The notes: a model not told the origin generated them from the sequence alone. DNA of 64,000 bases from Neodontobutis hainanensis (GCA_024349245.1 JALDNG010000048.1:6661501-6725500), one strand, 5' to 3'. Shown: positions 21,027 through 34,216, counted from the first letter of the stretch. Numbers and translations: made by a program.

Positions 21027-23310
21027 TACAATAAAACTTATCAATACTCATTTAATAACAGCAATCAAAGTACATTATATCAGAAACATGTAAAATACAT
21101 ACTAATAATCTATCACACATGGTTCTTGTTCTTCATTTAGGTGCTGATAAAATAAGTGCTACCTAATCAATGTGCCACTATCAACAATACTTGGTCAGTA
21201 GGAAGCAGAAGATGTGTTAACTTTTCTCTAAAGATTCTTATAAACAGACCAGTGTTGTTGGAGGATTGTAATTTGATTGATAACTTGTGTTTTGATGTGA
21301 ACTTCCTGCAGTCTTCCTCCAAACAGCCATGTGATGTTCCTGTGATGCGTCTCAGCTGGTTGTTACAGGTTCTTTCATCCTATGGAGCAGTAAGTTAGAA
21401 GAGAGGACAACAAACAATGTCCATGGCTCCATGAGGCAATCGAGATTCATAAATGAGTCCATAGGACGATAAACCAGAAAAAAGGTATGCTGTCCTAAAA
21501 AAGTTAAACAGCAAGGGTCTCAGCTGATTTATAAAGGATTTGTGGTCCTATCTGGAGCAGCAGGAGAACAAAACCTAACATGACTTGCTGACATGATCAT
21601 TTTTGTAGAGGACCAAATTCACCTTTTTTGACTAGCAGAAAATTTGGTTGAAAAGATCTAGTATATTGTTAAATGCCTTTGACAGTCTCAATTGTTTTAA
21701 TAATGCATTTTGTCTCATTTCTTTCTCGGTTATTGCAGTCCAGAAAACCAGGATCTTCTGCTAAAATCAGTCTCTGTGGTTCAGTTTCTGTACTGTAATT
21801 TTTCCTCCTCGTATATCATCTAAAGTGTATGTGCTTCAAATTAGTAAAGATTTATTAACCTGTAATCTGAACCAGATCTGAACTTTAAATTAAGCAGCTG
21901 TTAAGAGCATTGCATTTAAAAAGTGATAACCTATTTCCTTATTACTATCAATTATCACTTCTCGGACGTCTGGTTTGGCAAAATAAACTTGTAACGCTAA
22001 CCTCTAATGAGTCCAACAGGCCTCTCCCTCGTTGTCTTCAGTTACAGATGCATGTGTATAAGTGGCCTAATACTGATATAATTTCCTTCAACAATTAATC
22101 TAGTGGACGGAAACTCAAAGTCATTCCGCTGCTTGTTTTCTCTTTGGCCAGATGTTTGGACTGTAAAAACATCTGTTTCATTTTGGAGCAGATACACCTC
22201 AGCCTGGGTTTGACCCTCGTGAACCTGCCTCCCTCTTCATTCTCCTGTCTGGATCAATGGTCCGGTCCATCCACGCACAGGGCTGTAGGAATGGTTAGCT
22301 CTGCACGAAGCTTCTCATGAAAGCTCCATTTCTAAAAATATAAGACACGGAGCAGGTGAGAAAATAAGTGGGGTATCTGTTGAATCCCCGTAGATTAAAA
22401 AAAAAAAAAAAAAAGTGTTTACAATTTAATAGGAATGTGCACAATGAACGTGTTCTCATTCTTAAGGATTTAAAAAAGCAACATTAGGACTCTGGGCTAA
22501 GGTGCAGAAGGTGCTTTTTAGAGCTCAAGGCAGATAATGTTTGTACAACATGCATGTGGAGAGCTAAGCTAATGATCTGTATATCTGGGACTTTAGTAAT
22601 GCTGGTCATTGATTAAGGTACAACTTTTGACAAATTTGTTAAAAAAAATAGTGTAATTCTGCAATAAAAAAAATCTCGGGTTGAATGGTAGCTAATGCAG
22701 TGGCTCATGCTGTTGGTCCTGATTGACCACCATCACCCCTAACACTCAACACAGTTTTAGTATAAGCTCACGCCCCCTGGTTTGGAGAACTAGGCTACTA
22801 TATTTTAACATAGATATTTACATAATTATTTTGTATTTTTATTTTATTTTTCAAAAACTATAACATTATTGCAACAGTTAGGATAGCGCCAGATTTTTAG
22901 CATTGATTTTTTTTTTTTAGCACAGAGGCAGTGTAGTCTTCCTGGTCGCAAAAGCACTGAATCCTTTTTCAGCAGACTCAAAAATGAGTCAAGTGTCAAG
23001 TGAGAAGCCACTAAATTGAAACGCTCTATTACACCGCTCTTTACGTACCACTGGCACAGTGACGGTGGGACTGAAAAAGGCTGATTTTGTAATTAAATAA
23101 AGAAAAATTCTAGAACCTGATCCTGTACCAAAACATGTCAAAATACTTAATTTTATAGATGCAGCTCAGATTGATACGGCTCAGGCCCAGTGTCCACAGA
23201 TAAATCAGCTTCCTCCACCTCAGCTGAAAGTCCTCCACAGATCATCCCCTCTTTTTCTGACCACTTTTCAAATTTCTGCTGTGGGTTGAGTTAGGCTATT
23301 TAGTGGTTGA
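21027..23310. other. AT-rich non-coding DNA
   Basis: No genes recognised. An 18-base A run at 22397-22414 could be an old retroposon tail, but no retroposon body is identifiable upstream. Frames are short and unconvincing. Confidence 0.45.
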
Positions 23311-23311
23311 G

Positions 23312-23344
23312 TTACCCTTTACAGGTGCATCCTGTAAAGGGTAA
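23312..23344. repeat. Perfect 14-bp hairpin
   Basis: ttaccctttacagg (23312-23325) and cctgtaaagggtaa (23331-23344) are exact complements around a 5-base loop tgcat. There is no T-tract, no duplicate elsewhere in the window, and no element boundary is known here. Confidence 0.85.
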
Positions 23345-25194
23345 TAGTACAGAGCCATGTTTTGTAGCTCAGCGTCAATGTATTGGCCATGTTCTTTTTG
23401 GTTTTGATTTCACTAAGCAACACTACATAAGGAACCTGTGTTGTGTTTGTATTAATCAAAGATTGTAGGACTTAGTCTCTAGTAATGTGTTTGTAATAAT
23501 GTGCACTAGCTGCAGTTCAGCTCTTATTGTAAAGGTTGCTGAATAAAAGCTCATATTGATTGTATTTTTCCCTTCTGTGTAGAAACAAGCTAGGTTTTCA
23601 GAAATATATAATGACACGTTTGCTTATTTTGAAATAAATAGCTCTATGAAAATGTGACTATAATTAACATGCACTTGGGCAAGATAATTGAAATAAATAG
23701 CAGGCCTTTGTGTTACAGTGCTTTTTGTGGCATACACAAAAAGAAAGAATAATTCTCCATTTAACCATGTTTGTTGTTTAATCTCCTTTCTGTGTGAAGT
23801 CCGCATGTGCTATAATATCTCTAAGTATTTTTGGGGCAAATTCTGATTGTCTGATTGGCTATATCTCCATCTCAACCTTGAAGAAGATGGGATAGGCTTC
23901 AGCCTCATCGTGATGTGGAACAGGATAAACAAATGTCTTTTAGATTAAGGTATGTTAATGATTAAGTTTGTGTCTTTTCTTACGTTATGCTACTCAGATG
24001 TTAAAACCATGGAAACAATTCTAAGTTCTTTCTTAATCTCAATGTAGTTATGATAATGCCACTTGAACTCCACTACCACACTTATACTCGTGTTCCAATG
24101 CTCGTGCATGAGATTTCGGAGGCGTTCACTCAAAATGCTGTTCTTACACATACGCTCATTTCAAAAACTTACTAACACTTGTTGGTTAACAGTTGTCAAA
24201 AACATCTGTAACACCATGTTTACAGTATGTCCCATTTCCTGCCAATTGAGACATAGACTGTATATCAGATACTTAGCATACGTAGAAACCCAACACATCC
24301 AGCGCAGAAAGTTTAGCATGACCCCAAGCAAAACCAGTGATCAGCGAGTTTAAACCTATCAAGTTAATACCATGGGTATATGTTAAACACAATGTATAAA
24401 CACAGGCTGCTAAAAGGTCTAATATCGTGACAAGAAGCCGAAACAACATTACTAAGCCTTGGAATAAGAATAGGTTGGGACAATGTTTTCTTCTCCCACT
24501 AAATATTTTTCACTACAGTTACTCTGACTCTCAAATTCATGCTCTGTTGGTTGCTCAAATTCTTCCCCTGGTGGCCATTTGCTTTCACTTTGCACTGTTT
24601 TATCCTGAATTTGGTTAAAAGTGTGACAGCACGGCAGATCAAAGGCGACACTGTTTGTGGCCTGAAGCTGGAGGAATGTGTGCATGTGTTTGTCCCTCGC
24701 AGTGTTCTTTAAATCTCCAACATGTTTCAAATCCTCTTCCTTCAAAAGGTATGCAACACGCACATCACATGCCAAAGACCCAAAAGCCTGTACACCACCT
24801 ATCGCATCCACCTAACCATTTACATTTGGGTAAACACTGCTGATATTATTTCAGTGTCTTTCCAAAGTTGGTCCTTCAAACTAATATGTTATCGTGAAGC
24901 ACATTGTCGTGTAAGCGCCTAATGCTGCTGGCTCGAGGCCATTGGATTAAAGTCAATCCTGAGCTTTGCTTCTTCACACTGATTCCTTCCAAGTGGTGGA
25001 TTTGGTACATCAACATTTGTTTTTCTGTGGAGTGATGGGAAGCTGGAGTGTGAGGTATGCACTGGCTCCGGTTCCTTAAAAACAGTCTGAAGTAGATTTT
25101 GTAATTTGTTTAAAAAAAAAACGTTGTCCTTTCTGTTAGATATGCATTGCAGCTACACTTGCTCATGAATGAGTCCCAATAATTTTAATTAATA
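23345..25194. other. AT-rich non-coding DNA
   Basis: Nothing recognised except the SINE tail scrap at 23885-23940. A 96-codon plus-strand frame (24063-24353) and a 119-codon minus-strand frame (24452-24811) have no family resemblance. Confidence 0.45.
23885..23940 (+). repeat. SINE tail scrap (family B)
   Basis: gatgggataggcttcagcc followed by gaacaggataaac matches the 3' block of family B (compare tgggataggctccagtc at 34503-34519). About 50 bases remain. Confidence 0.5.
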
Positions 25195-25315
25195 TTTTTT
25201 ACTGCTTATTCTGGTAACAGGTCGGAGCCTATCACAGCTGCTTTGAGGACGATGCAGGGCCAAATTTAAGACACTGACTGAAAACCACTCACTCTAATTT
25301 CATTTACTTTTCATA
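25195..25315 (-). repeat. SINE 3' fragment (family B)
   Basis: tactgcttattctggtaac, then cggagcctatcacagctgc and atgcagggcc, the same order as the tail of family B copies at 29058 and 36041, strongly diverged. Confidence 0.5.
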
Positions 25316-25789
25316 ATAAAGAATAAATAGCACTTTCCAAGTTGAATTGTTCAGTCGTTTTGCCCTTTTTCCAAGGAGGAGAATGGAACACTGGTATCTC
25401 GTTCATTTATATTTTATTTAGGGCATTGCATTTAGGGTGTGGCTCATTGTTGAGACATGACACATAAGTTATTGCATTTTTATCCACTGGTATTCACTAG
25501 CCCCTCAAATATGACGTTATTTGCATTTTTACTGAGACATCCTCATTGTCTTTCCTTGTTCTGTCCACAACAAATGCCAAACAATAAAAATAAATAAATA
25601 AATAAAAAAATTAAATATAAAATAGATGAATAATAACTCCAAATATACAAATAAATTCAATTTAAAAGGCAGCATGTGAAAGTAATACAATACAATAAAG
25701 AACTGAGAACCTTCAAAGACAGCTATGTAGAATATAAACTGTGTAGAAATATAAACTATACTATACGCAATATAAAACAATCTATTTAA
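25316..25789. other. AT-rich non-coding DNA with (AAAT)n tract
   Basis: An (AAAT)n-type simple repeat at 25583-25611 is the only structure seen. The 83-codon minus-strand frame over it is low complexity. Confidence 0.5.
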
Positions 25790-26080
25790 TATGCATCTAG
25801 ATGCGTGTGCAACATAAGTGGAATGTGCAAAGTGAATATGCAGATACAGTCAATAAACAATGAGTTAAAAAGGTAAACATGGTTATGGAAAGTGAACAGT
25901 GGGGGTGGTCGAAGATTCTAGACTCCCATTTAGGAGTCTGATTGCTGAGGGAAAGAAAGAGTTCTTTAGTCTGGAAGTCTTGCATTTCAAACTTCTGTCA
26001 CTCCGGCCTGAGGGTAGACATGTGAACAGTCCGTGTTGGGGGTGGGTGGGGTCCTTGATGAGGGAGGCATAAAGGAAGTA
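25790..26080 (-). repeat. Dispersed repeat (unclassified)
   Basis: The succession gaatatgcagatacagt, gaggaaagaaagagttctttagtctgg-like text, ccggcctgagggtagac, tgaacagtccgtgttggggg and gtccttgatgagggaggc is a known-looking teleost dispersed repeat that recurs in many loci. I cannot assign a class. Minus-strand frames across it (62 and 81 codons) are probably relics or shadows of that element. Confidence 0.5.
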
Positions 26081-26091
26081 AATAATGAGTT

Positions 26092-26208
26092 GCAACAGTG
26101 GCTCAGTGGTAGAGCTGTCGTCCTTCAACCGTAATGGTGAATGGAAGCTTCATGTTAGTCGTTTTGGATAATTGTGTCTGCTAAATGACTAAATGTAAAT
26201 GTATAAAG
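26092..26208 (+). mobile_element. SINE, internally deleted (family A)
   Basis: The head caacagtggctcagtggtagagc with cgtccttcaacc joins, after loss of about 100 internal bases including the B box, directly to the tail ttagtcgttttggataattg and taaatgtaaatg. Same family as 15280-15503. Confidence 0.7.
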
Positions 26209-29057
26209 CCAGTAAATTTGAAAATGACAGTGTGGCGATGTCCAGCAATGCCTGTATTTTAAAAATGCTTGGCAAGCTAAAAACACACAAAAAAAAGACA
26301 AAGTCGGAGAGCCGAACAAGCATACATGTCCTCCTCGGGGGGCAGCACTGTAGACAACATACTGTATATCAATGGACATTGTAGGTCAGTGTTGTAAATG
26401 TTAACAATTTACAGTAAATCTTCATAACTTAAAAATGAAATCGACCTGTGCATAATTATAAGCTATCCAATAAACTGGATATAGATTTAAATTTTATACA
26501 TGCTCTAAGTATAACAAAAAAAAGTTGAAGATTTGAAGTGAAAATGAAAGAAAATCTCAGTCTTTAAAGTGCATTTCTGTAACAATTTTTTTTTAAAGCC
26601 AAGTGCAACTGATTTGTCCAGTCTATGCCACTTTCATGTGACAGAGTGTGATTTATTCCATGTGATGCAAAACACATCTTCAAAAAGCCAATGGGAGCAC
26701 TAGTTACTTGAGAAGATTATTTCATGAAAAGTGTTCAATCAGAGAAGCCATTGACCTTTGGAGATGAAACCAAACAACTGCCTTAACAATGAGGTTCCCT
26801 TAGCAACAGGCCCCGGATGCAGTGTCCCCCTGCACACTTTGTGATTAGTAATTCAACACAATGCAGTTAGAAGAGAACAGAGTTAAAAGGGGATAAGATT
26901 AAATACTGTGACCTTGTTGTTCAGACAATTCTCCTGATTGGTTTGCTCTGTGCTGCATCAGAAACACCACAATCACAAGATACAAGTCTAATCAATTGTC
27001 CGTGTCAGAAAAGTGTCAGTATGGTGTCTGCTCACAATGCTAATAAAATACTGTGGGCACCTTTTAATAAAGCTCCTGAATAGATAATAAAAGTCAATTA
27101 TTGTTTCTGAGGTTTGAAGGTACACCTAGTTTTAAATAATGAAAATTTCTTAAACTATAATATAACAATCTTTCTTTACATAACTATTTCAGAAATTACA
27201 TGGATAAAACCAGATTAAAAAGGGATCTATACTAAGCCTATTAGGTTGCTTGTTTTGGTTCATTACTATTATCTACATTAGGATTGTGTTATACAAAATT
27301 CAACTGTGTCAACAGTGGCCAAGCACTACCCATTAAGCTGTCTGTATTTCCTTTCATGAACTTCTACCAATATCATGTAATTTGTCTTATTTTTTATTTA
27401 TATAGTGCTTTACCAGTGTTACAGCGGACAGCACTGGAGGCAAGGTGGATTAAGTATTTAGGGGAGAAAGGGATGTTATATTGGTAAATCCCCATCAATT
27501 AATTATTTTCACGCATTTACACTTTTCAAATTCACCAAGCAAACAACATCCTCTTTAACAGCCTATGTTTGAATATTTGCTAAGACAGTCCCTGCTGTTC
27601 AGTGATCTGTGATGTAGTAAAGATTACACAGATGCCAGACCAGAAGTCGTGACAGGACCCAGACTTTAGTGACCAGGTCTGGGACCAAGATTTACAGATT
27701 TGAAAAATTCAAACTGTCCAACAATCTTACACTGTTGGTAATCTGGGCAGTTTACTTGTGTTTGCTCATGTCAAAGAGGCTATCAATCTTATTAAGGTGA
27801 AGGTAAAGGTTGATTGCTGTACATTTCTATTCAATCACATTTTATGGTCCTATAATATAAAATCCCACATCCTCTTTGTACAAGACTTGGTTACTTAATA
27901 AAGCCGTAAAAATACATTTATATTTACGGCTCTATATATCTATATTACGGATCTGACAGACCATAAGATCAACACCCAGATGCAACGCTTCTGTCATGTC
28001 TTTATTATGTCGTTTCCCTGATAATCCTCACCTCTCACTAACAGTCAGCTCTTAGTTCATTTTTCCAGCTCTTCTGCTAACATCAGAGCCCAGGGATTAG
28101 CCGAGGTGCAAGACAGGAGCCAAAAACAAATCCTGTTCCACACCTTTCACTGTCACTTCACTGGATGTCATTATGAGACACATCCAGAGTGCTACCTCAG
28201 GCCCAGGCATGCACTACTAGCATAGCTACAGAGGGAGAGCTACATTTCCTAGGCCTGGTTTGATTAAAAGTGTTGAGATCAACTGAGCCTCCTGCCAAAT
28301 ATAGCATCCAATACAATACATCTGTGATGTTGCCAGTTTTCCATCTTACAGTAGTCCTTTAGTGTTCATACATCTAAATCAGCTATTCAAGAAATGGTTT
28401 AAAGAAAACAAAACAAAACAAAAAAACATCTGGACGAAGGTTTGAGGATGAAGACGTTTTATGAATATGTCGCGGATGACTGAGAAACTCCACGGATAAA
28501 TCAGGTGTTGTAGACCCTGTTTTTTCTGACAGAGAAGATGCTTCTTGCAAGTCCGTTCATTCTTGCAAAATCTCTTTATCAAACTAGTGAACAAAGTAAA
28601 ATGGGCCACATTAACGAACAATAAATTGATAATATTAGCTTTAATTTCAAGGCTGAGGTGTGCTTAAGGGTGCTTCTCCCTGTTGGAATTTTCTCTTCCA
28701 GAAGAAGTCTTTAAGTCAAGAAAATAATGGTCAATGCTGAAAATCACCTGAAGCTCATTAGCTAACGGACAAATATTATCGCCGCTTAGCAGATAATCCA
28801 ACTCACTTTCTGCATCCTTACCATTTTAATGTGTAATAATGCCTCTTAATGATTGTTAGACCCTTGTGTTGTCTTAGGGTCCACATTATCTGGTCCCAAT
28901 GTTTTTTAGAACAGACTACTGACATTTTTAAACTTTTCCTAAAGTAACTCAAAGATCAGAAAGAGTCAAACAGAACTATTTTTGGGATTTAGATGCGCAT
29001 TTAGTCCAACATTTAATTCTTGATTAGTCTTGTTTTCAGTACTTGGATTTACCTTTG
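26209..29057. other. AT-rich non-coding DNA
   Basis: No gene seen. GC-balanced repeat-free patches at about 28000-28220 and 28640-28830 (the latter with ATTAGCTAACGG and ATTATCGCCGC) could be conserved non-coding DNA. A SINE scrap is listed at 27397-27462. A short imperfect hairpin built on agccgtaaa lies at 27902-27935. Confidence 0.4.
27397..27462 (-). repeat. SINE scrap (family A)
   Basis: Reverse complement reads acttaatccaccttgcctcc then agtgctgtccgctgtaacactggtaa, matching the central block of family A (acttaacccaccttgcctcc in 15280-15503). About 60 bases survive. Confidence 0.6.
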
Positions 29058-29225
29058 TTTATTAATTTATTTATTTTCTACCACTTAGTCCCGTTAGGGG
29101 TCTCTGGTGACTGGAGCCTATCCCAGCAGCTTTTGGCCTGAGGCTGGTTACACTCTAGTTAGTCGCAGGGCTGACGATGTAGAGACAGATAGTGACAGAC
29201 AACCATTTACCCTCATATTCATTTC
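29058..29225 (-). mobile_element. SINE 3' half (family B)
   Basis: Starts with tttatttatttattttctac (the tail), then cttagtcccgttagggg, actggagcctatcccagcag and gtgacagacaaccattt. It shares every landmark with 36041-36356 and, inverted, with 34217-34585. The head is missing. Confidence 0.75.
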
Positions 29226-29257
29226 AAACTGCCTTTGTTTACTCTTTAATCAATTTT

Positions 29258-29540
29258 GGTTTTGTCCTGAGTTTAAGTCTAACAAATGTATTGTGTTGGT
29301 TCTAGTGTTGATGTTGGTTTAGTCCTGGTACATTCCAGGATTTTTTTTCCTATACAAAGATGTGGTTTGGACTCATTTTTGTCTGTCTTTTTGTACGGGT
29401 CTAGTTCTGGTTTTCGTCCTGTTTTAGTCTTGTTTTATGTCCAGTTTGGTCTTGTTTTAGTCCTGGGTTTAACCCTGGTTTGTTTTGTGCTTGGGTTTAG
29501 TCTAGATTTTCTCCAGGGCTTGTACTGGTTACAGTCAGAT
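29258..29540 (+). repeat. Degenerate TAGTCCTGGTTT array
   Basis: Variants of a 12-base-like motif (gtcctggttt, gttttagtcttg, tagtcctgggttt) recur about 15 times in roughly 280 bases. The plus strand is strongly G/T-biased. The 91-codon frame here (VLVLG-type repeats) is a by-product of composition. It abuts the preceding SINE. Confidence 0.65.
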
Positions 29541-30409
29541 GTCAGTCTTTTTGCTCAGTGACGAGAGAAAACTCTACCTAAATCTATGTTTAACATTGTC
29601 AGATTAATTTTCTCTATGGTTCCATCTATTTTCCATATTTACAAGACTCCCCATCTCCGCAGGTTATCACACCACTAAAGAGAGCTTTTACCCGCTTTAA
29701 GGATATGAAGTGCAGTGATCCGTCCATTTGACTGATGATGATTTCAAACAGGTCCGTAACCTTGTGTGCAAATCATCTCTCTGATATCACCAGCGCTGAC
29801 CTTCACCATTGACTCAGACCTCTCACAAATCAAGAGCAATTGAGTTCGGTATTTGTCCTGAAGCAGAATAGATCACCATTACACACTATTCAGACAATAA
29901 TTGTGGGTAAAAAGCACAGCGTTGGAGATGAGAGCTGAAATTGACGGCAGGGGATCCTATGACTGTTTACTCATGCAATCAGACTCATACTGTTCACAAT
30001 CAGCTCTATTCTATCAATCAGAGCGTTATTCCACTCTTATGGCATTTATAATTTAGACCCTGCCAAACTCCACATGAATGTCCTGGGTAGTGTTTTCTAC
30101 ATGGAAATGTATGTAGCATAAAACTCAGTATACCAACTTTAAGAGACTTATGTTATAGTTCCAATATATGCTAATTGTTTGATTTGGTTTAGCAAGGCAT
30201 AATTTAGGACATAAAAGAATGATATACATCTGCACAAAAATCATTCTTGACCTTTGTTTTATATGAACACTGCAAGGTTCTGCCCTTTCATTATCATAAA
30301 CAAGACAAACATTCTAGCTCATGAACATTTTGCATGAAAGAAGTAAAATAGGGGTTAATGTAGTGTTATAATACTTAAGACCATGTTTAAATGTCTCAGA
30401 CATCACGTG

Positions 30410-30670
30410 GAGGGAGTAAGTAACAGTGTTGGGGGCTGGACACAGAAGGCTCTGTCTTCCACAGTTTGCAACTTAAAAACAGAAAACAGAAGCTGAGAGG
30501 TGGTGGAAGAGTGGAAGTGCTTGAAGGGATTGTATATGTAGTTCAAAGGAGAGGGTGGAGTCCAAAATGACATGCAGGTTGTGAACTTATGGTGATGGGC
30601 AGATGGTATCACCGTTGATGTTGAGCACCAGATCTCCAACATTCTGAAGGCCGGACCCATGAGCATGGGT
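30410..30670. repeat. Probable dispersed repeat fragment
   Basis: The succession ggagtccaaaatgacatgcaggttgtgaac, ggtgatgggcagatggtatcaccgttgatg and catgagcatgg resembles a repeat found in many fish genomes whose class I cannot state. Confidence 0.35.
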
Positions 30671-32379
30671 GAAATGTATAGTTAAAACCATGACTGTCTC
30701 AGTCAATTTGCTCTCCAGAATAAATATTATAATATACAAAACTATTTCAATATGACTATCAATTTAAAATGCAGTATTAATTTTAAAATTACTTTTGTGC
30801 TGTGTGCAATAACAGTTTCTACATTTGTGCCTCATCTGACCACTTGGATATTTTAAGAGATAAATGAGATGATGAAGAGAAAATTTGTCTTTCAGTAATA
30901 ATCAACTGGTATTGTTGTGTTTTGACTAAAGACTACAAAATGAACACCAAACGTTATTTTTGCATGATCAAAGTGTTCAACACCAAAAAGCCAATTACCT
31001 TGTAGTGTGTTCTGTCCAGCTGTTGCTCTATATGCCCCTCACGTCGGCCTCTCCAATCTCATAACCCTTCAGTCTGAATCTGTGCTTACTGTGCGTCTGT
31101 CCCGTCTGCAGAGGAGGCTCAGACCTGTCCCGGGCTCAATGGGACGATAAGACATGTGCAGGACAGACTCAGCAGATCAGACACTTGGCCCAGACGGACA
31201 CATCTGTGGATCTGTGCAAAGAGAGGCTGTGAGGATAAGACTCAAAGAGAAACAGGAAGAGTAACCTTTATACTAGATGCCTCAATATTTCTTTGTTTAC
31301 ATCCTGGCATTGTCTGTTCCAGTGCTAAAATTTATTTTTTTGATTATTTTTTCTAAATTATCAAAACTTTTTTAAGTGTCATGGCACATTTTGTCTTTGG
31401 TTTTGTTGTGGTAAAAAGTAAATTGTGTAAACAATCTTTACACAATGCCATCTACCATATTTTCTGTATAATTAAACACAGTATAATTTACAGTGCTATC
31501 TAATATACAATTAGATACAATTGTTCTGAATTTTTGACAATGACATAAATGTTTTGTTGATAATCTTTGGTTGTTTGACTGTGAGTTTGAGATTTTTCTT
31601 TTACTTTCTTTTCTTTTTTATTACATTTACATTTTTCTCAATTTTCGTTGCTTCAATACTAGGATGACCAATGACCATATTTTCAGACCTAAAAATTGGG
31701 ACACTTTAATTTGACTGCAAATCTAACTACAGCTTAACCAATGGAAAAAGATGTCACTGAAAATTCATACAACACTAGTAAAGAATTAAAAACCACCAAC
31801 TTAATGCACTGCAACATTTTTTCAGTTTTTCACTTCAAAGAAATACAGCATTACCTTCTTGTGTGGTGAAAAAACTAGGAAATTTCCTTAGACAGTTTCC
31901 TTTTGTAAATTGTTAAAATGTGAACACTGAAAGAGAATAGCTTAGCATTAGCCTTACACTTAAGAGCTTATCATTATTGAGACATTGAACACTGTTAATC
32001 TCTTTCCATTTGTTAATATTGCCATCTCCATAGTAACTCTGTATTTGACAAATTTGTTGTGAGCTTGCAGCTTGTGCTGCTTTAGCTTTATGATTGGGTA
32101 AAAAAATAAGGGCATTTAGGGCAAGAAGAGTTTTTTTTTTAGGTTTTTGCCGGGACATAGGAAAAGGGGCTCAAAATTTGGACCAATGGTCACGCTATTC
32201 TATACCCTAGGTGCACTATTGATGCTACATTAGTATAAGTAATGGTAAAACTATGCTTTTATCTACATACAGTTAAAAGTAAATGTATCTGGCTTCAGGA
32301 CTGCTATTTTATTATTCATACATTGCTTAAAATGAGGTATTAATACGAATAACATTATGCTCCTCTTTTAGAATCCAAC

Positions 32380-32660
32380 TAAACCTGTCACCTTCACTTA
32401 ACGCTGCAGCAGAAAAGTGTTGTGATTGTGAATCAGCAAACGTCCTAGGTTGACTGCTGTGGTTTGAACCCATGCGCTCACTGGGGGATTCAATCATCGC
32501 GGTGATAAAATTTGTCACCTGGAGAGTGAAGTAATCCAGCGACATGTCAGAAATGATCAAGCGCGGCTGAGAAAACAAGAAAACCATTAATACTTTGCGC
32601 TCAATGTTATCCGTCATCGCAGGGAGAGGGCTGTGAACTCCATTTTATTTTCTCTCCTGG
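32380..32660. promoter_or_regulatory. Putative conserved non-coding element
   Basis: A GC-balanced, repeat-free block containing gggggattcaatcatcgcgg, tgataaaatttgtcacctgg and aaaccattaatactttgcgc. Such mixed, motif-rich sequence in an AT-rich desert suggests an enhancer. Inference only. Confidence 0.28.
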
Positions 32661-33605
32661 ATGAGACTTTTTGTTTTGTCACCAGAGCTGTTCTGATAAA
32701 ATTAGAGGTTTGATTGCCAACCTCTGTACATTTCACCAGAAAAAACAACATCTGATGCATCAGGGCTCAAAATCACATAAATCACTTCAGATTAACTGTC
32801 TTTTTTTTTTTTCTACACAAAGAAGTGCATTTCATGGTGGAATCAGGCTGAGTGGCAGACATTACAGAGGAGAATCGGCACACATATTTCTATCAGAAGC
32901 CACCGCAACCTCATCATGAGCACACATTATGAAGATCAAGTGTCTACGCTGAGTAAATGCCACAGTGTTGCAGGGGACTTTATAAAGATCAGGCTTTTTT
33001 TTATCAGCTGTAACGCAAATCCATCTCCCAGTCTGGGGGTCAGATGCTACGTGAAAGTCATTGGTAACTTTCAAACATCTTTGGAATGACAAAAGTGTGC
33101 AAATATCACAGCTTTGGAACAGTCTATATTGTGTCCTACCTGAATGATGATGAGGTGAACTCCTCCCATCTGGCGCTTCACGCTCCCTGAGCTCATCAGA
33201 TCATCCCTGCCTTTTCCCAGAAGACATCTTGGCTTTTTACAAGACATTCACATACACGCTGACCTATCTTTGTCTCCTGAAGTTTTCATCACTTATATTC
33301 TTGTAGTCTCTTGAATTATCCTTTTACTTGCTTGTTTTTTCCCTTGCATGTTGGCAACAGCGTTTTATTTATTTTATTTTATTAATTATTATTTAATAGA
33401 AACCTATCTTTGTAAATCAAATATTCACAAGATTTTATATTGCTACCAGGGGTGAACTTAAGCATAAAAGACTCATTTAGAGAAACGTTCAAAAATACAG
33501 TTGACAGAAAAAAACATAATCCTTTAAGGCTGCGCATCGTAAGGCACAAACGCAGTGTGTCCAGGCATGGCACAGTTACATGCACAAGTAGCAGCAGTAG
33601 AGTAA

Positions 33606-33860
33606 TACCAAGGTCTCAAAGAAGAACTTGAGAAGGCCTGGAAAGTGAAGGCAACAGTGGTATCCGTGGTCATTGAAGCACTCAGGGCAGTAACCCCCAA
33701 ACTGGAGGAGTGGCTAGAGCAGATCCCAGTCAAAACACCAGACATCTCAGTCCAGAAGAGCGCAGTCCTAGGAACAGCCAAGATGCTGCGCAGAATTCTC
33801 AAGCTCCCAGGACCTGAGCTTGGAAGGATAAGACCGCCTAAGCAGAGGCCGAGGATCTAA
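33606..33860 (+). pseudogene. LINE polymerase C-terminus (R2/R4-like, tentative)
   Basis: One open frame from 33606 to the stop at about 33858 encodes YQGLKEELEKAWKVKATVV, then a segment ending KSAVLGTAKMLRRILKLPGP. This is the C-terminal end of a non-LTR retrotransposon polyprotein very common in teleosts, which I believe belongs to the restriction-like-endonuclease (R2/R4) group. A TAA at 33603 precedes it, and no reverse transcriptase domain is upstream, so it is a 5'-truncated copy. Its reading frame is still intact. A fragment covering the adjoining upstream part of the same protein lies antisense at 58410-58870. Confidence 0.8.
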
Positions 33861-33976
33861 TCAGATTTTACAAAGAAATTAGAAAACATATACACGCTAA
33901 AAGGCAATCATGCTCAGGCACAACCTGGATCAACTGGTTCTAATGTGTGTGCAACCTTGCATCTGTAATCCCAACA

Positions 33977-34075
33977 CACAACATTCATTCATTCATTTTC
34001 TACTGCTTAGTCCCGTTAGAGATTGTGGGTGACTGGAGCCTATCCCAGCAGCCCAGTTAGACACAGGGCCCAACA
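33977..34075 (-). mobile_element. SINE tail fragment (family B)
   Basis: ttcattcattcattttctac, then gcttagtcccgttagagatt and actggagcctatcccagcag, ending in agacacagggccc. It is a 3' piece of the family seen complete 140 bases downstream in the opposite orientation. Confidence 0.75.
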
Positions 34076-34180
34076 CAACATAATAACAATAATAATATAT
34101 ACACTTGGTGCCACCTACAAAACATTTTCATTTAAATACATTTTAAGGTCTATTTTAAAGGACATCTATAACTTTTAGCC

Positions 34181-34183
<3 letters not shown>

Positions 34184-34216
<33 letters not shown>
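34184..34216. repeat. (AT)16 microsatellite
   Basis: Uninterrupted AT dinucleotides directly abutting the 5' edge of the next SINE. Confidence 0.95.

Larger units (their letters stand above)
29541..33600. other. AT-rich non-coding DNA
   Basis: No gene recognised. It contains a probable repeat piece (30410-30670) and a putative regulatory block (32380-32660), both listed. A GC-rich stretch at 31090-31260 is open for about 70 codons after a CTGCAG, but there is no donor site or family match, so I do not call it an exon. Confidence 0.4.

Noticed and set aside
31096..31260. Exon-like GC-rich stretch after CTGCAG
   Set aside because: No plausible donor, no family match, and composition shifts gradually into AT-rich DNA.
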